DNA from: Salinimicrobium sp049687495
GTDB taxonomy: Bacteria; Bacteroidota; Bacteroidia; Flavobacteriales; Flavobacteriaceae
Length of the DNA stretch: 6,186 bases
Assembly (NCBI GenBank): GCA_049687495.1
Contig: JBAVJB010000182.1
Span: 1 to 6,186, forward strand
Reading direction: 5' to 3'
The position numbers were made by a program, and so were the translations under genes. The notes under the pieces are model-generated. The model was not told where the DNA came from, did no database searches, and was given only the letters and a program-made list of their open reading frames with translations. Within the stretch, counting starts at the first letter, position 1; every line of letters starts with the position of its first letter. Shown one piece after another: positions 1-5,925 of this stretch.

Positions 1-1618
1 CGAACTATCTTTTACTGCATTCGGAGCTCAACAACAGCACGGTCAGCGTCAAAATGCTGAGACCATCGAAACTTACAGAATGAGCGAAAGCGGAACAAGA
101 TTCAGCAGAGACTGGGGATACCTTAACGGGCAAGTCCTTCACATTGAAGATAACTTCTACCATAAGCCACAGATCTCTTTGAACCACTACTGGGATATCA
201 ACGAGAAAACGCAACTTTCTACTGCAGCTTACGCATCCTTCGGTACCGGAGGTGGAGGTGGATACGGTGGTGTTAACAAGTTTGGACTTGGAAACCCAAG
301 TAGCCCATCTGAATATAGAAACGGATACCTTCAGCCTGTGAACGTTGACAAGATCGTTCAGGAGAACGTAGATCGTGGTGCACTTGGTTCTGAAACTTAT
401 CTTAGAGCTTCAAGAAACGACCATAACTGGTACGGAATTCTTTCAACGCTTACTACGGAAGTAGCTTCAGATTTTGATGTTACGGGTGGAGTTGATTTTA
501 GATACTACAAAGGAGAGCACTTCACAGAAGTTACTAACCTTTTGGGTGGACAGTACGTTTTTGATGATTCAAACGTCAACAACCCTAACAATACCGCGCA
601 GGTTGGAGATAAGATCTTCTATTACAACGACGGGCTTGTACTTTGGGAAGGTGTATTTGGACAGGTAGAATACTCTAAAAATGATCTTTCTGCTTTTGTT
701 TCCTTAGCTGCATCTAACACTTCTTATAAAAGAAAAGATTACTTCCTTTACGAAGATAACGATCCATACCAGGAAACTGACTGGGTAGATTTCTTTGGAT
801 ACAGTGGAAAAGGTGGTGCTAACTACAACCTTGATGACCACAACAACGTGTTTGCCAACATTGGTTACTTTGAAAAAGCGCCTTTCGCAAACGCAGTTTT
901 CCTTAACAACACTAATGACGTGAACGAAGGAGCTGAAAACCAAAAGATCTTCAGTGCCGAGCTTGGATACGGGTTCAGAAGCCCTAACTTTAGAGCAGAC
1001 CTTAACGTTTACTACACAGAGTGGAATGACAAAACTTTAACTCAAACCTTCCGTCAGGCCGATGGTACTTTCGGTTCTGCTAACATCCTTGGGGTGAACG
1101 CTCTTCACCAGGGAGTTGAGCTTGAGTTGAACTACCGCCCAATGGACAACCTTACCCTTAACGGGATGGCTTCTATTGGAGACTGGACATGGCAAAACAA
1201 CGTAACCAACGTTGCGATCTTTGATGAAACAGGAGACAAGATCGATGAGGTAAACCTTTTCATCGAAGGACTTAAAGTTGGTGGATCTGCACAAAATACT
1301 TTTGCTGCCGGATTTGATTATGAGCCAATGCAAGGAACTCACCTACGTGGAAACTGGAATTATTTTGATAACTTGTTTGCAGACTTTGATCCTGAGACAA
1401 GAAGTACTCCAGACCGCGGACAATCTTGGGAAGTACCTGCTTATGGACTTGTTGATCTTGGGTTGACACATAAATTCGATCTTGGAGAATTTGAAGCTAT
1501 GCTGATTGGAAACGTGTACAACGTATTTGATACAGAATACATTTCTGTAGCACGTGATAACGGAGTTTTCTACGGATTCGGAAGAACGTTCAACATTGGA
1601 GCAAAAATTAATTTCTAA
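1..1618 (+). CDS. TonB-dependent outer-membrane receptor, C-terminal part (5' truncated by window)
   Basis: The reading frame is open from base 2, so the gene enters from the left; the first internal ATG at 80 is not its start. About 538 residues are visible, all of them barrel. They show alternating aromatic/polar strands rich in Tyr, Asn and Gly, an early FGAQQQHGQR-type segment, NHYWDINEKT, a glycine-rich presumed extracellular loop (bases about 235-290), and GYFEKAPFANAVF and ELGYGFRSP segments. The last about 35 residues (VYNVFDTEY ... KINF) end in Phe, as expected for the terminal strand recognised by the BAM complex. Such receptors import substrates across the outer membrane using TonB-ExbBD energy. 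The signal peptide, carboxypeptidase-like domain and plug must lie upstream. The lipoprotein gene follows after 10 bp, so the two are probably co-transcribed. Asn is almost always AAC and Leu is often CTT, which suggests high expression. The substrate cannot be read from the sequence; the neighbouring nuclease suggests nucleic-acid products. Confidence 0.93.
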   Translation, partial: ELSFTAFGAQQQHGQRQNAETIETYRMSESGTRFSRDWGYLNGQVLHIEDNFYHKPQISLNHYWDINEKTQLSTAAYASFGTGGGGGYGGVNKFGLGNPSSPSEYRNGYLQPVNVDKIVQENVDRGALGSETYLRASRNDHNWYGILSTLTTEVASDFDVTGGVDFRYYKGEHFTEVTNLLGGQYVFDDSNVNNPNNTAQVGDKIFYYNDGLVLWEGVFGQVEYSKNDLSAFVSLAASNTSYKRKDYFLYEDNDPYQETDWVDFFGYSGKGGANYNLDDHNNVFANIGYFEKAPFANAVFLNNTNDVNEGAENQKIFSAELGYGFRSPNFRADLNVYYTEWNDKTLTQTFRQADGTFGSANILGVNALHQGVELELNYRPMDNLTLNGMASIGDWTWQNNVTNVAIFDETGDKIDEVNLFIEGLKVGGSAQNTFAAGFDYEPMQGTHLRGNWNYFDNLFADFDPETRSTPDRGQSWEVPAYGLVDLGLTHKFDLGEFEAMLIGNVYNVFDTEYISVARDNGVFYGFGRTFNIGAKINF

Positions 1619-1628
1619 AAAAATTAAA

Positions 1629-2768
1629 ATGAAAAAATCAGTTTATCTATTAATGATGTTTTTAGGCCTGGCTTTTACAAGCTGTGAGCCTATGGAAGAT
1701 ATCCATGACGAAGTTGATGCAGAGATCGCCAGCAGAGAGATCGCCGGTAACATCGACTACACCATGGTGGAGGAAGATTATACTGCAGATGCTGAAGACG
1801 GAGGACTTGGTTTAAGATTCCCTAACTTCAATTCTGTGACAGACGCTCAAGAGCTTATTCCAGAATTCCTTGCTATGGAATTCCCTGTATGGGGTGAAGG
1901 CTCTATCGCTAATGTCACTTTTGACATCTATGCGCCTGTGACTTATCCTAAAGAGACCATTTCTTACGAAGTGACTACCGAGGATTATGATGCTTACGAT
2001 GCCACTGCAAAGTATAACAACTTTGACTCTATGAGCCAGATCTATACTTTCCTTAACGACAAGTATCCTGATGTTGAAAATCGTACTTTAGTAGTATTGA
2101 GCTACGTGTACTTCGATGGAAAAACTAATGATCTAGTAAATGGTTTTCTGTACAACGACAACCAATGGAAGTTGATCCCTGGTATTACTGAAGATGAGTA
2201 TACTATGATGGGAGAGGGTTATCCTAACTTCTCAAGTGTTGACGAGGCTGAAGCTAAACTTCCAATTTTTCTTCTTGATAAGTACAAATATGACGACGTT
2301 TCTGTCGGTACGGTAAAACCTGTGCTTTACCAATGGTATAGCGGAGGAGTGCAAAGCGATATTGCATATTTTGTTTACGATGGTACTTCATGGTCCCTTT
2401 ATGACAACCTTGTTTCTCAGACTGCTCAGTTTGGATACACTGATGGCCACTGGGAGACTGATAACACTATCCAGTACACTCTTGTACCTGCAGATTACGC
2501 TTTCATAGGATCAGCTTTTGAAGACACTTATGTAGATCCGGCTTGGAGTGTTGGTAACTACAACAACTTTGACAGAAGACCGGGTAACCGTAACGAGTGG
2601 ACAGATGCAATGGTTCTTGAGGCAATGAATGCATTGCTTAACGGAAAAGTTGCTCCGGATGCTGCCGAAGGACAGAAGTTCGTAATGACTTTTGATATCT
2701 ATAATGGTAATAACACTACCGAAACTATCGCTCTTATTAAAGAGAACGGGGCTTGGGTAAGACAGTAA
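1629..2768 (+). CDS. Repeat-containing lipoprotein, putative receptor partner, function unknown
   Basis: The ATG at 1629 gives a typical lipoprotein signal (MKKS, hydrophobic core, FTSC) with the lipid-bearing cysteine at residue 19. The upstream in-frame ATG at 1554 lies inside the receptor gene and would bury this signal. The acidic stretch after Cys (EPMEDIHDE) might favour surface export, as acidic signals do in other Bacteroidota, but this is inference. The mature protein contains about four divergent repeats. Each has an [ED]-x-Y element (residues 49-51, 118-120, 189-191, 288-290), then an aromatic-x-N-F element (64-67, 129-132, 198-201, 311-314), a helix-like stretch with FL and KYP-like residues, then β-like Y/F-rich strands; the last three units end near a Trp (180, 255, 376). 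I recognise no named catalytic domain. It starts 10 bp after the receptor stop and is followed by a terminator, so it is the second gene of a two-gene unit. By analogy with SusD-type partners it could bind substrate for the receptor, but it does not look like SusD. Confidence 0.85.
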   Translation: MKKSVYLLMMFLGLAFTSCEPMEDIHDEVDAEIASREIAGNIDYTMVEEDYTADAEDGGLGLRFPNFNSVTDAQELIPEFLAMEFPVWGEGSIANVTFDIYAPVTYPKETISYEVTTEDYDAYDATAKYNNFDSMSQIYTFLNDKYPDVENRTLVVLSYVYFDGKTNDLVNGFLYNDNQWKLIPGITEDEYTMMGEGYPNFSSVDEAEAKLPIFLLDKYKYDDVSVGTVKPVLYQWYSGGVQSDIAYFVYDGTSWSLYDNLVSQTAQFGYTDGHWETDNTIQYTLVPADYAFIGSAFEDTYVDPAWSVGNYNNFDRRPGNRNEWTDAMVLEAMNALLNGKVAPDAAEGQKFVMTFDIYNGNNTTETIALIKENGAWVRQ

Positions 2769-2795
2769 ACCATAACATTTGAAGTAAATAATAAG

Positions 2796-2830
2796 AACCT
2801 CTTGTCCTGTGGATAAGAGGTTTTTATTTT
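2796..2830 (+). terminator. Intrinsic terminator of the receptor-lipoprotein unit
   Basis: A 12-bp stem is formed by AACCTCTTGTCC (2796-2807) and GGATAAGAGGTT (2811-2822), with one G-T pair and a TGT loop, followed at once by a T-rich tail (2821-2830). It lies 27 bp after the lipoprotein stop codon. It indicates that the downstream nuclease is transcribed mainly from its own promoter, although partial read-through remains possible. Confidence 0.88.
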
Positions 2831-2842
2831 TAAATTTTTAAC

Positions 2843-2859
2843 TCCGGAAGAATTCCGGA
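2843..2859. repeat. Short perfect inverted repeat in the nuclease leader
   Basis: TCCGGAA (2843-2849) and TTCCGGA (2853-2859) form perfect 7-bp arms around GAA, ending 17 bp before the nuclease ATG. It has no T-tract of its own, so it is not an obvious terminator. It could be a regulator-binding site or a hairpin near the 5' end of the nuclease mRNA. TA-rich stretches just upstream (TATTTTTA at 2825, TAAATTTT at 2831) resemble the Bacteroidota -7 element but overlap the terminator tail, so no promoter can be fixed here. The arms are visible in the sequence; the function is inferred. Confidence 0.45.
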
Positions 2860-2876
2860 ACCCCAAACGAAGAAAG

Positions 2877-4235
2877 ATGAAGAAGAAAATGCTTTTTGTA
2901 GCCATGAGCATCCTTATGTTCGGCTGTACTACAGATGATGGAGGAGGAAAAACTGAACCTGAGCCAACTCCAACCAAAGAAGTCCTTGTTGCTAACAACG
3001 ATGAGGTAACTGGTAAAGAGGATCAGGATCTCGTGATCAGCGGTATTCTGGACAATGACGAACTGGTAAATGGCGCAAGGATCTCTGCTGTTTCCGAAGA
3101 AAGTGAAAACGGAATCGAGATCACCGACAACCGTGACGGCACCTTTACCTATGTGCCGGCAGACAATTTTGTTGGGCAGGATTCTTTTACCTATACCATT
3201 TGTGACACTGCTTCTCCCAAAAATTGCGAGACTGCAACGGTAACCATTATCATCGAAGATGCCGGTACACCAGAAGCTAATGACGACCAGGCGCAAACTG
3301 TAGAATCAATTTCTATTGAGCTTAAGTCGCTGTTGGAAAATGATGTGGTGGTAGATGATGCTGCTATAACTTCTGTTGACGAAGTGAGCACCAATGGAGG
3401 AACTGTTGAGATCAATGACGCCGGCAACGTGGTGTATACCCCTGCTGCAGGTTTCACTGGAGAAGATACTTTTACCTATTCGCTTTGTGATGATGATGAG
3501 ACCGCCAACTGTGCCAATGCAACAGTAACCGTAACGGTTTATGCGCCGGTAGCTTTCAATATTCCGGCAGACCTGCAAGATTACTATCAAAATCTTGCAT
3601 TTTCAGATGTTGAGGAATTGAACTATCAGCTGCTGGCAGATCTTACTGAAGCTAAGCACACCACCAGGCTTTCCTATACAGACAGGCATGACTATCTTTA
3701 TGAGGCAGATGCCGATGTGGTGCACCAGGATAGTGTGGTATTGATGTATTCAGGTGAAAGAAGATACTGGAGGGAATATACTTCAGGAAGCAACTCTTAT
3801 TCACCACAAACTTTCAACACAGAACATATTTATCCACAATCTTTATTGGCTTCTGATGAGGCTAAGAATGACCTGCACCTGCTTCGCGTGGCCGATGCTA
3901 ATGTGAACTCCGAACGATTGAATTACCCTTACGGAGATGGCAGCGGGGAATACGGTCTTGTTGGAGATGAAGTCTTTTATCCGGGAGATGAGTGGAAAGG
4001 AGATGTAGCGCGTATCATCATGTATGTGAACTTGAGATACGGCGAAGGTTTCTCAACTGTTGGAGGGCTTGATCTTTTTCTTGAGTGGAACAGAGAAGAT
4101 CCTGTTTCGGCTTTCGAATTACAGCGTCAGGAGGTCATAGAGGCCGCTCAGGGCGACCGAAATCCTTTTATAGACAATCCGTATCTGGCCACCCTTATTT
4201 GGGGAGGAGAACCGGCTGAAAACACCTGGGAGTAA
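2877..4235 (+). CDS. Lipoprotein endonuclease I with two Ig-like (cadherin/Big-type) domains
   Basis: The 452-residue product begins with a lipoprotein signal ending LMFGC (Cys17), followed by TTDD and a Gly/Pro/Glu/Thr linker (about 18-34), suggesting a membrane-anchored protein with an extended stalk. Residues about 36-126 and 133-221 are two related Big/cadherin-like β-sandwiches (A-N-D-x-x-x-T, NDGTFTYVP-like and DSFTYTICD / DTFTYSLCD signatures), each with a C-x7-C pair (109/117 and 204/212). Residues about 228-441 match the endonuclease I family (ββα-metal fold, as in Vibrio EndA/Vvn). They contain TEHIYPQS with the Glu-His pair E316/H317 (metal ligand and general base in the family), NDLHLL, VNSERLNYP with N344 as likely second metal ligand, KGDVARIIMYVNLRY, and the closing RNPFIDNPYLATLIW. 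Family members cut DNA, and sometimes RNA, non-specifically. All key residues appear intact. It lies between two terminators and appears monocistronic. A role in degrading extracellular DNA is inferred from export and context. Confidence 0.92.
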   Translation: MKKKMLFVAMSILMFGCTTDDGGGKTEPEPTPTKEVLVANNDEVTGKEDQDLVISGILDNDELVNGARISAVSEESENGIEITDNRDGTFTYVPADNFVGQDSFTYTICDTASPKNCETATVTIIIEDAGTPEANDDQAQTVESISIELKSLLENDVVVDDAAITSVDEVSTNGGTVEINDAGNVVYTPAAGFTGEDTFTYSLCDDDETANCANATVTVTVYAPVAFNIPADLQDYYQNLAFSDVEELNYQLLADLTEAKHTTRLSYTDRHDYLYEADADVVHQDSVVLMYSGERRYWREYTSGSNSYSPQTFNTEHIYPQSLLASDEAKNDLHLLRVADANVNSERLNYPYGDGSGEYGLVGDEVFYPGDEWKGDVARIIMYVNLRYGEGFSTVGGLDLFLEWNREDPVSAFELQRQEVIEAAQGDRNPFIDNPYLATLIWGGEPAENTWE

Positions 4236-4252
4236 TACCTCTCAAAAATGTG

Positions 4253-4285
4253 AAAAACCGCCACCATTCAAGTGGCGGTTTTTTT
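4253..4285 (+). terminator. Intrinsic terminator after the nuclease gene, possibly bidirectional
   Basis: AAAAACCGCCAC (4253-4264) pairs perfectly with GTGGCGGTTTTT (4272-4283) around the 7-nt loop CATTCAA, and the T-run continues to 4285. It starts 17 bp after the nuclease stop. The A5 on the left side makes the same hairpin end in T5 on the minus strand. It could therefore also stop minus-strand transcription running through the membrane-protein gene from the EEP gene. Confidence 0.9.
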
Positions 4286-4298
4286 ATGTAGAAAAAGT

Positions 4299-4306
4299 TA
4301 TCTTTA
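4299..4306 (+). promoter_or_regulatory. Putative -7 promoter box of the small membrane-protein gene
   Basis: TATCTTTA fits the Bacteroidota -7 consensus TAnnTTTG at all but the last position. It lies after the terminator and 21 bp before the ATG at 4328, a sensible spacing for a short leader. No clear -33 TTG is visible about 20 bp upstream, where the terminator T-run lies. Nearly the same string, TATCTTTACC, occurs on the minus strand ahead of the EEP gene. Confidence 0.45.
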
Positions 4307-4327
4307 CCCCGCAAAAACCTTTTGAAA

Positions 4328-4768
4328 ATGGACACTACCGTCAAATTCATTCACTCTTATTGGGCATATCTTGTTTTGATCATGTTGATCATCACCGCTG
4401 TAAACGCGCTCATTGGTTACTTCTCAAAAAAGGAATATGGAGCTACAGATTTCAGGCTGGCATTATTTACGCTTATTGTATCACATATTCAGCTTTTAAT
4501 AGGTATTGTACTATATTTTGTTTCTCCAAAGCTTGCTGCTTTTCAGGGAGGAATGGGCGGAGTAATGAAAGACTCTACATTGCGGCTCTATCTTGTCGAG
4601 CACCCTCTTATCATGATCATAGCCATTGCTCTGATCACTATTGGTTACTCGAAGCACAAGAAGAAGCTCACTTCACACCCAAAGTTCAAGCTACTTTCTA
4701 TTTTCTACACTCTGGCTTTGATCCTCGTGCTGTCCAGGATTCCGTGGAGTGCCTGGTTCACCTTCTAA
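4328..4768 (+). CDS. Conserved small four-helix membrane protein (cytochrome-b-like), function unknown
   Basis: The 146-residue product has four hydrophobic segments at about residues 13-31, 44-64, 91-107 and 122-136, with a short basic loop (YSKHKKK, 107-113) between the third and fourth, so it should be an inner-membrane protein. I believe similar proteins are widespread in Flavobacteriia and often carry the loose label cytochrome B, but that is recollection. His9 (FIHSYWAY), His53 (VSHIQLL) and His92 (VEHPL) lie in or at the ends of helices and could bind haem or metal; there is no CxxCH motif. The C-terminus reads SRIPWSAWF. The ATG at 4328 is chosen; a TTG six bases upstream is a weaker alternative. 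It has its own candidate promoter after a terminator, so it probably is not part of the nuclease unit. Its last 25 codons and stop overlap the convergent EEP gene. Confidence 0.82.
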   Translation: MDTTVKFIHSYWAYLVLIMLIITAVNALIGYFSKKEYGATDFRLALFTLIVSHIQLLIGIVLYFVSPKLAAFQGGMGGVMKDSTLRLYLVEHPLIMIIAIALITIGYSKHKKKLTSHPKFKLLSIFYTLALILVLSRIPWSAWFTF

Positions 4769-5830
4769 TTGCTTCAGCAAAAGAATGTATACAGGGAAAT
4801 GGTCGCTGTAGCCGTTGGTAAATCCCCCGTTTCCAAAGCTGCGGAAGGGATAGCCTTTGTATTGCCCCGTTGGGGTCATTAGGAACTGCGGATTGAAAAC
4901 GGCAGCTTTATAGAGGCTGTAACTGCTGAAGTCTTTCGTTAACAATGGCTTTGAAAGCATGATCTGGTCAAAAAGATTCCAGCCGTCGGCATAGGCCAAA
5001 CTTCCAATTCCCTTTTCTGATAATGCCGCCATGGGATTGTACATGTCCCTCATGCCCGTAAGCTCTTTCTGAGCCTTTGCTCCTAAGATCTTACTGATGC
5101 TTTTGTTGTAAGGATCATCATTAAAATCACCCATCGAAATGATCTTGGCATAAGGATCTTTTCTTTGCAATGAATCAATAATCTGCCGGTTAAGCAATGC
5201 CGCTTTTTCCCTTTTTGGACTGCTCAATTTTTCCCCTCCGCTCCGCGAAGGCCAGTGATTGACGATCACACTAATTTGCTCCCCGTCCAGTAAGCCGCTT
5301 ACCACAAGAATATCCCTCGTAAAAAGCCTTTTTTGAGCCTCTTTTGGATCGTAAAGCACCAGTTCATGCACTGCAGAATGCTGTGGAACAAAAAGATCAT
5401 TCTTGTAGAGCAAGGCAACATCAATCCCTCTCAGGTCGGGAGAGTCGTAGTGTATGATCCCGTAATTCGCATCAGCGAGATTTTTATTGCTTATCAAATC
5501 CTCCAGCACCTGCCGGTTCTCGATCTCGCATACTCCCAGCACCGCAGGAAATTCCTGAATTTCTTCCTTGCCGATCCTGCTTATGGCGTAAGCCATATTA
5601 TCGATCTTTTTTTGATAGATCTCTGCAGTCCATCTGTCCTTCCCCTGGGGTGTCCTGTCGTCATCAAAAGTGGCAGGATCGTCATAGATATCATAGAGGT
5701 TTTCCAGGTTGTAAAAGGCAATGCTGAGAACCTTATAATCCTTTTTTTGTTGACCGAATGTTGTCTGGAAGTGCAGAAATAGAAACGGAAGTATAAAGCT
5801 GAAAAGCCTGCTCCTAAAGAATGTAACCAC
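4691..5830 (-). CDS. Secreted endonuclease/exonuclease/phosphatase (EEP) family protein
   Basis: The 379-residue product begins at a GTG (5830); there is no in-frame ATG between it and the upstream stop, and the next Met is residue 79, inside the catalytic domain. Residues 1 to about 26 form a signal peptide (FFRSR, hydrophobic core, TTFG before QQ) without a lipobox, so the protein should be exported and soluble. The EEP (DNase I-like) motifs are all present in order: FYNLENLYD (N41), GVCEIEN (Glu102/104), DSPDLRGIDVALLY, the catalytic-type NHWPSR (H192), GDFND (D235, N237), and the final YSDHFP (D343-H344). The fold hydrolyses phosphodiester or phosphomonoester bonds with Mg2+; substrates range from DNA to lipids and sugar phosphates, so DNA is not proven. 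Residues about 355-379 form a hydrophilic Pro/Gly/Gln-rich tail beyond the normal domain end, encoded antisense to the membrane-protein gene. It is divergent from the next receptor gene across a 95-bp gap. Confidence 0.92.
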   Translation of the reverse strand: MVTFFRSRLFSFILPFLFLHFQTTFGQQKKDYKVLSIAFYNLENLYDIYDDPATFDDDRTPQGKDRWTAEIYQKKIDNMAYAISRIGKEEIQEFPAVLGVCEIENRQVLEDLISNKNLADANYGIIHYDSPDLRGIDVALLYKNDLFVPQHSAVHELVLYDPKEAQKRLFTRDILVVSGLLDGEQISVIVNHWPSRSGGEKLSSPKREKAALLNRQIIDSLQRKDPYAKIISMGDFNDDPYNKSISKILGAKAQKELTGMRDMYNPMAALSEKGIGSLAYADGWNLFDQIMLSKPLLTKDFSSYSLYKAAVFNPQFLMTPTGQYKGYPFRSFGNGGFTNGYSDHFPVYILLLKQLEGEPGTPRNPGQHEDQSQSVENRK

Positions 5831-5867
5831 CTGAAAATTATTTTGTTAAAACTGATGAGGAGCAAGG

Positions 5868-5875
5868 TAAAGATA
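5868..5875 (-). promoter_or_regulatory. Putative -7 promoter box of the EEP gene
   Basis: Read on the minus strand this is TATCTTTA, followed by CCTTGC, close to the Bacteroidota -7 consensus TAnnTTTG. It is 37 bp from the GTG start and would give a leader of roughly 30 nt. It lies between the two arms of the inverted repeat, so a protein bound there could block it. A -33 TTG at the usual distance is not clear. Confidence 0.42.
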
Positions 5876-5888
5876 TTGTTTTTAATTG

Positions 5889-5896
5889 TAATATTG
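5889..5896 (+). promoter_or_regulatory. Weak candidate -7 box of the downstream receptor gene
   Basis: TAATATTG matches TAnnTTTG with one mismatch and ends 29 bp before the ATG at 5926. Its last three bases enter the right arm of the inverted repeat. No convincing -33 element is seen, and AT-rich DNA gives such matches easily, so this is tentative. Confidence 0.25.
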
Positions 5897-5925
5897 CTCC
5901 TCAATTGCCTCCCTTTCAGATAATT

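Larger units (their letters stand above)
5856..5903. promoter_or_regulatory. Inverted repeat centred in the divergent EEP/receptor promoter region
   Basis: TGAGGAGCAA (5856-5865) is matched perfectly by TTGCTCCTCA (5894-5903), with a 28-nt AT-rich spacer. The centre (5879.5) is within two bases of the midpoint between the two start codons (5830 and 5926); the arms end 25 and 22 bp from them. The arms are 38 bp apart centre to centre. Candidate -7 boxes for both directions lie inside or at the edge of the repeat. It may be a shared operator for the divergent genes, or a hairpin in a leader RNA. No T-tract follows either arm, which argues against a terminator. Confidence 0.5.

Noticed and set aside
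1554..1628. Upstream in-frame ATG giving a longer form of the repeat lipoprotein
   Set aside because: It lies within the receptor gene and would place 25 extra residues before a complete lipoprotein signal peptide; the ATG at 1629 directly starts that signal.
2773..2781. TAACATTTG as a promoter of the nuclease gene
   Set aside because: It has three instead of two bases between TA and TTTG and lies upstream of the strong terminator, which would stop such a transcript.
2838..3296. Minus-strand open frame of 152 codons
   Set aside because: It lies almost entirely antisense to the Ig-domain region of the nuclease gene, has no family features, and the plus-strand protein has clear domains.
4322..4327. 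TTG as the start of the membrane protein
   Set aside because: An ATG lies two codons downstream at a normal position; the TTG would add only two residues and has no ribosome-binding support.
4769..4780. Small inverted repeat TTGCTTCAGCAA as a terminator between the convergent genes
   Set aside because: The stem is only 4-5 bp, no T-run follows on either strand, and it lies within the EEP coding sequence.
4360..4821. Plus-strand open frame of 153 codons in another frame across the membrane-protein gene
   Set aside because: Its product is rich in Cys, His and Tyr without domain features, while the overlapping frame encodes a regular four-helix protein.
5333..5782. Plus-strand open frame of 149 codons
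   Set aside because: It is antisense to the N-terminal half of the EEP gene, whose catalytic motifs are in order and intact.
5581..5904. Minus-strand frame with an ATG, possibly a frameshifted true N-terminus of the EEP protein
   Set aside because: The frame starting at GTG 5830 already gives a complete signal peptide joined to the first EEP motif, so no frameshift is needed; the other frame also runs across the predicted promoter.
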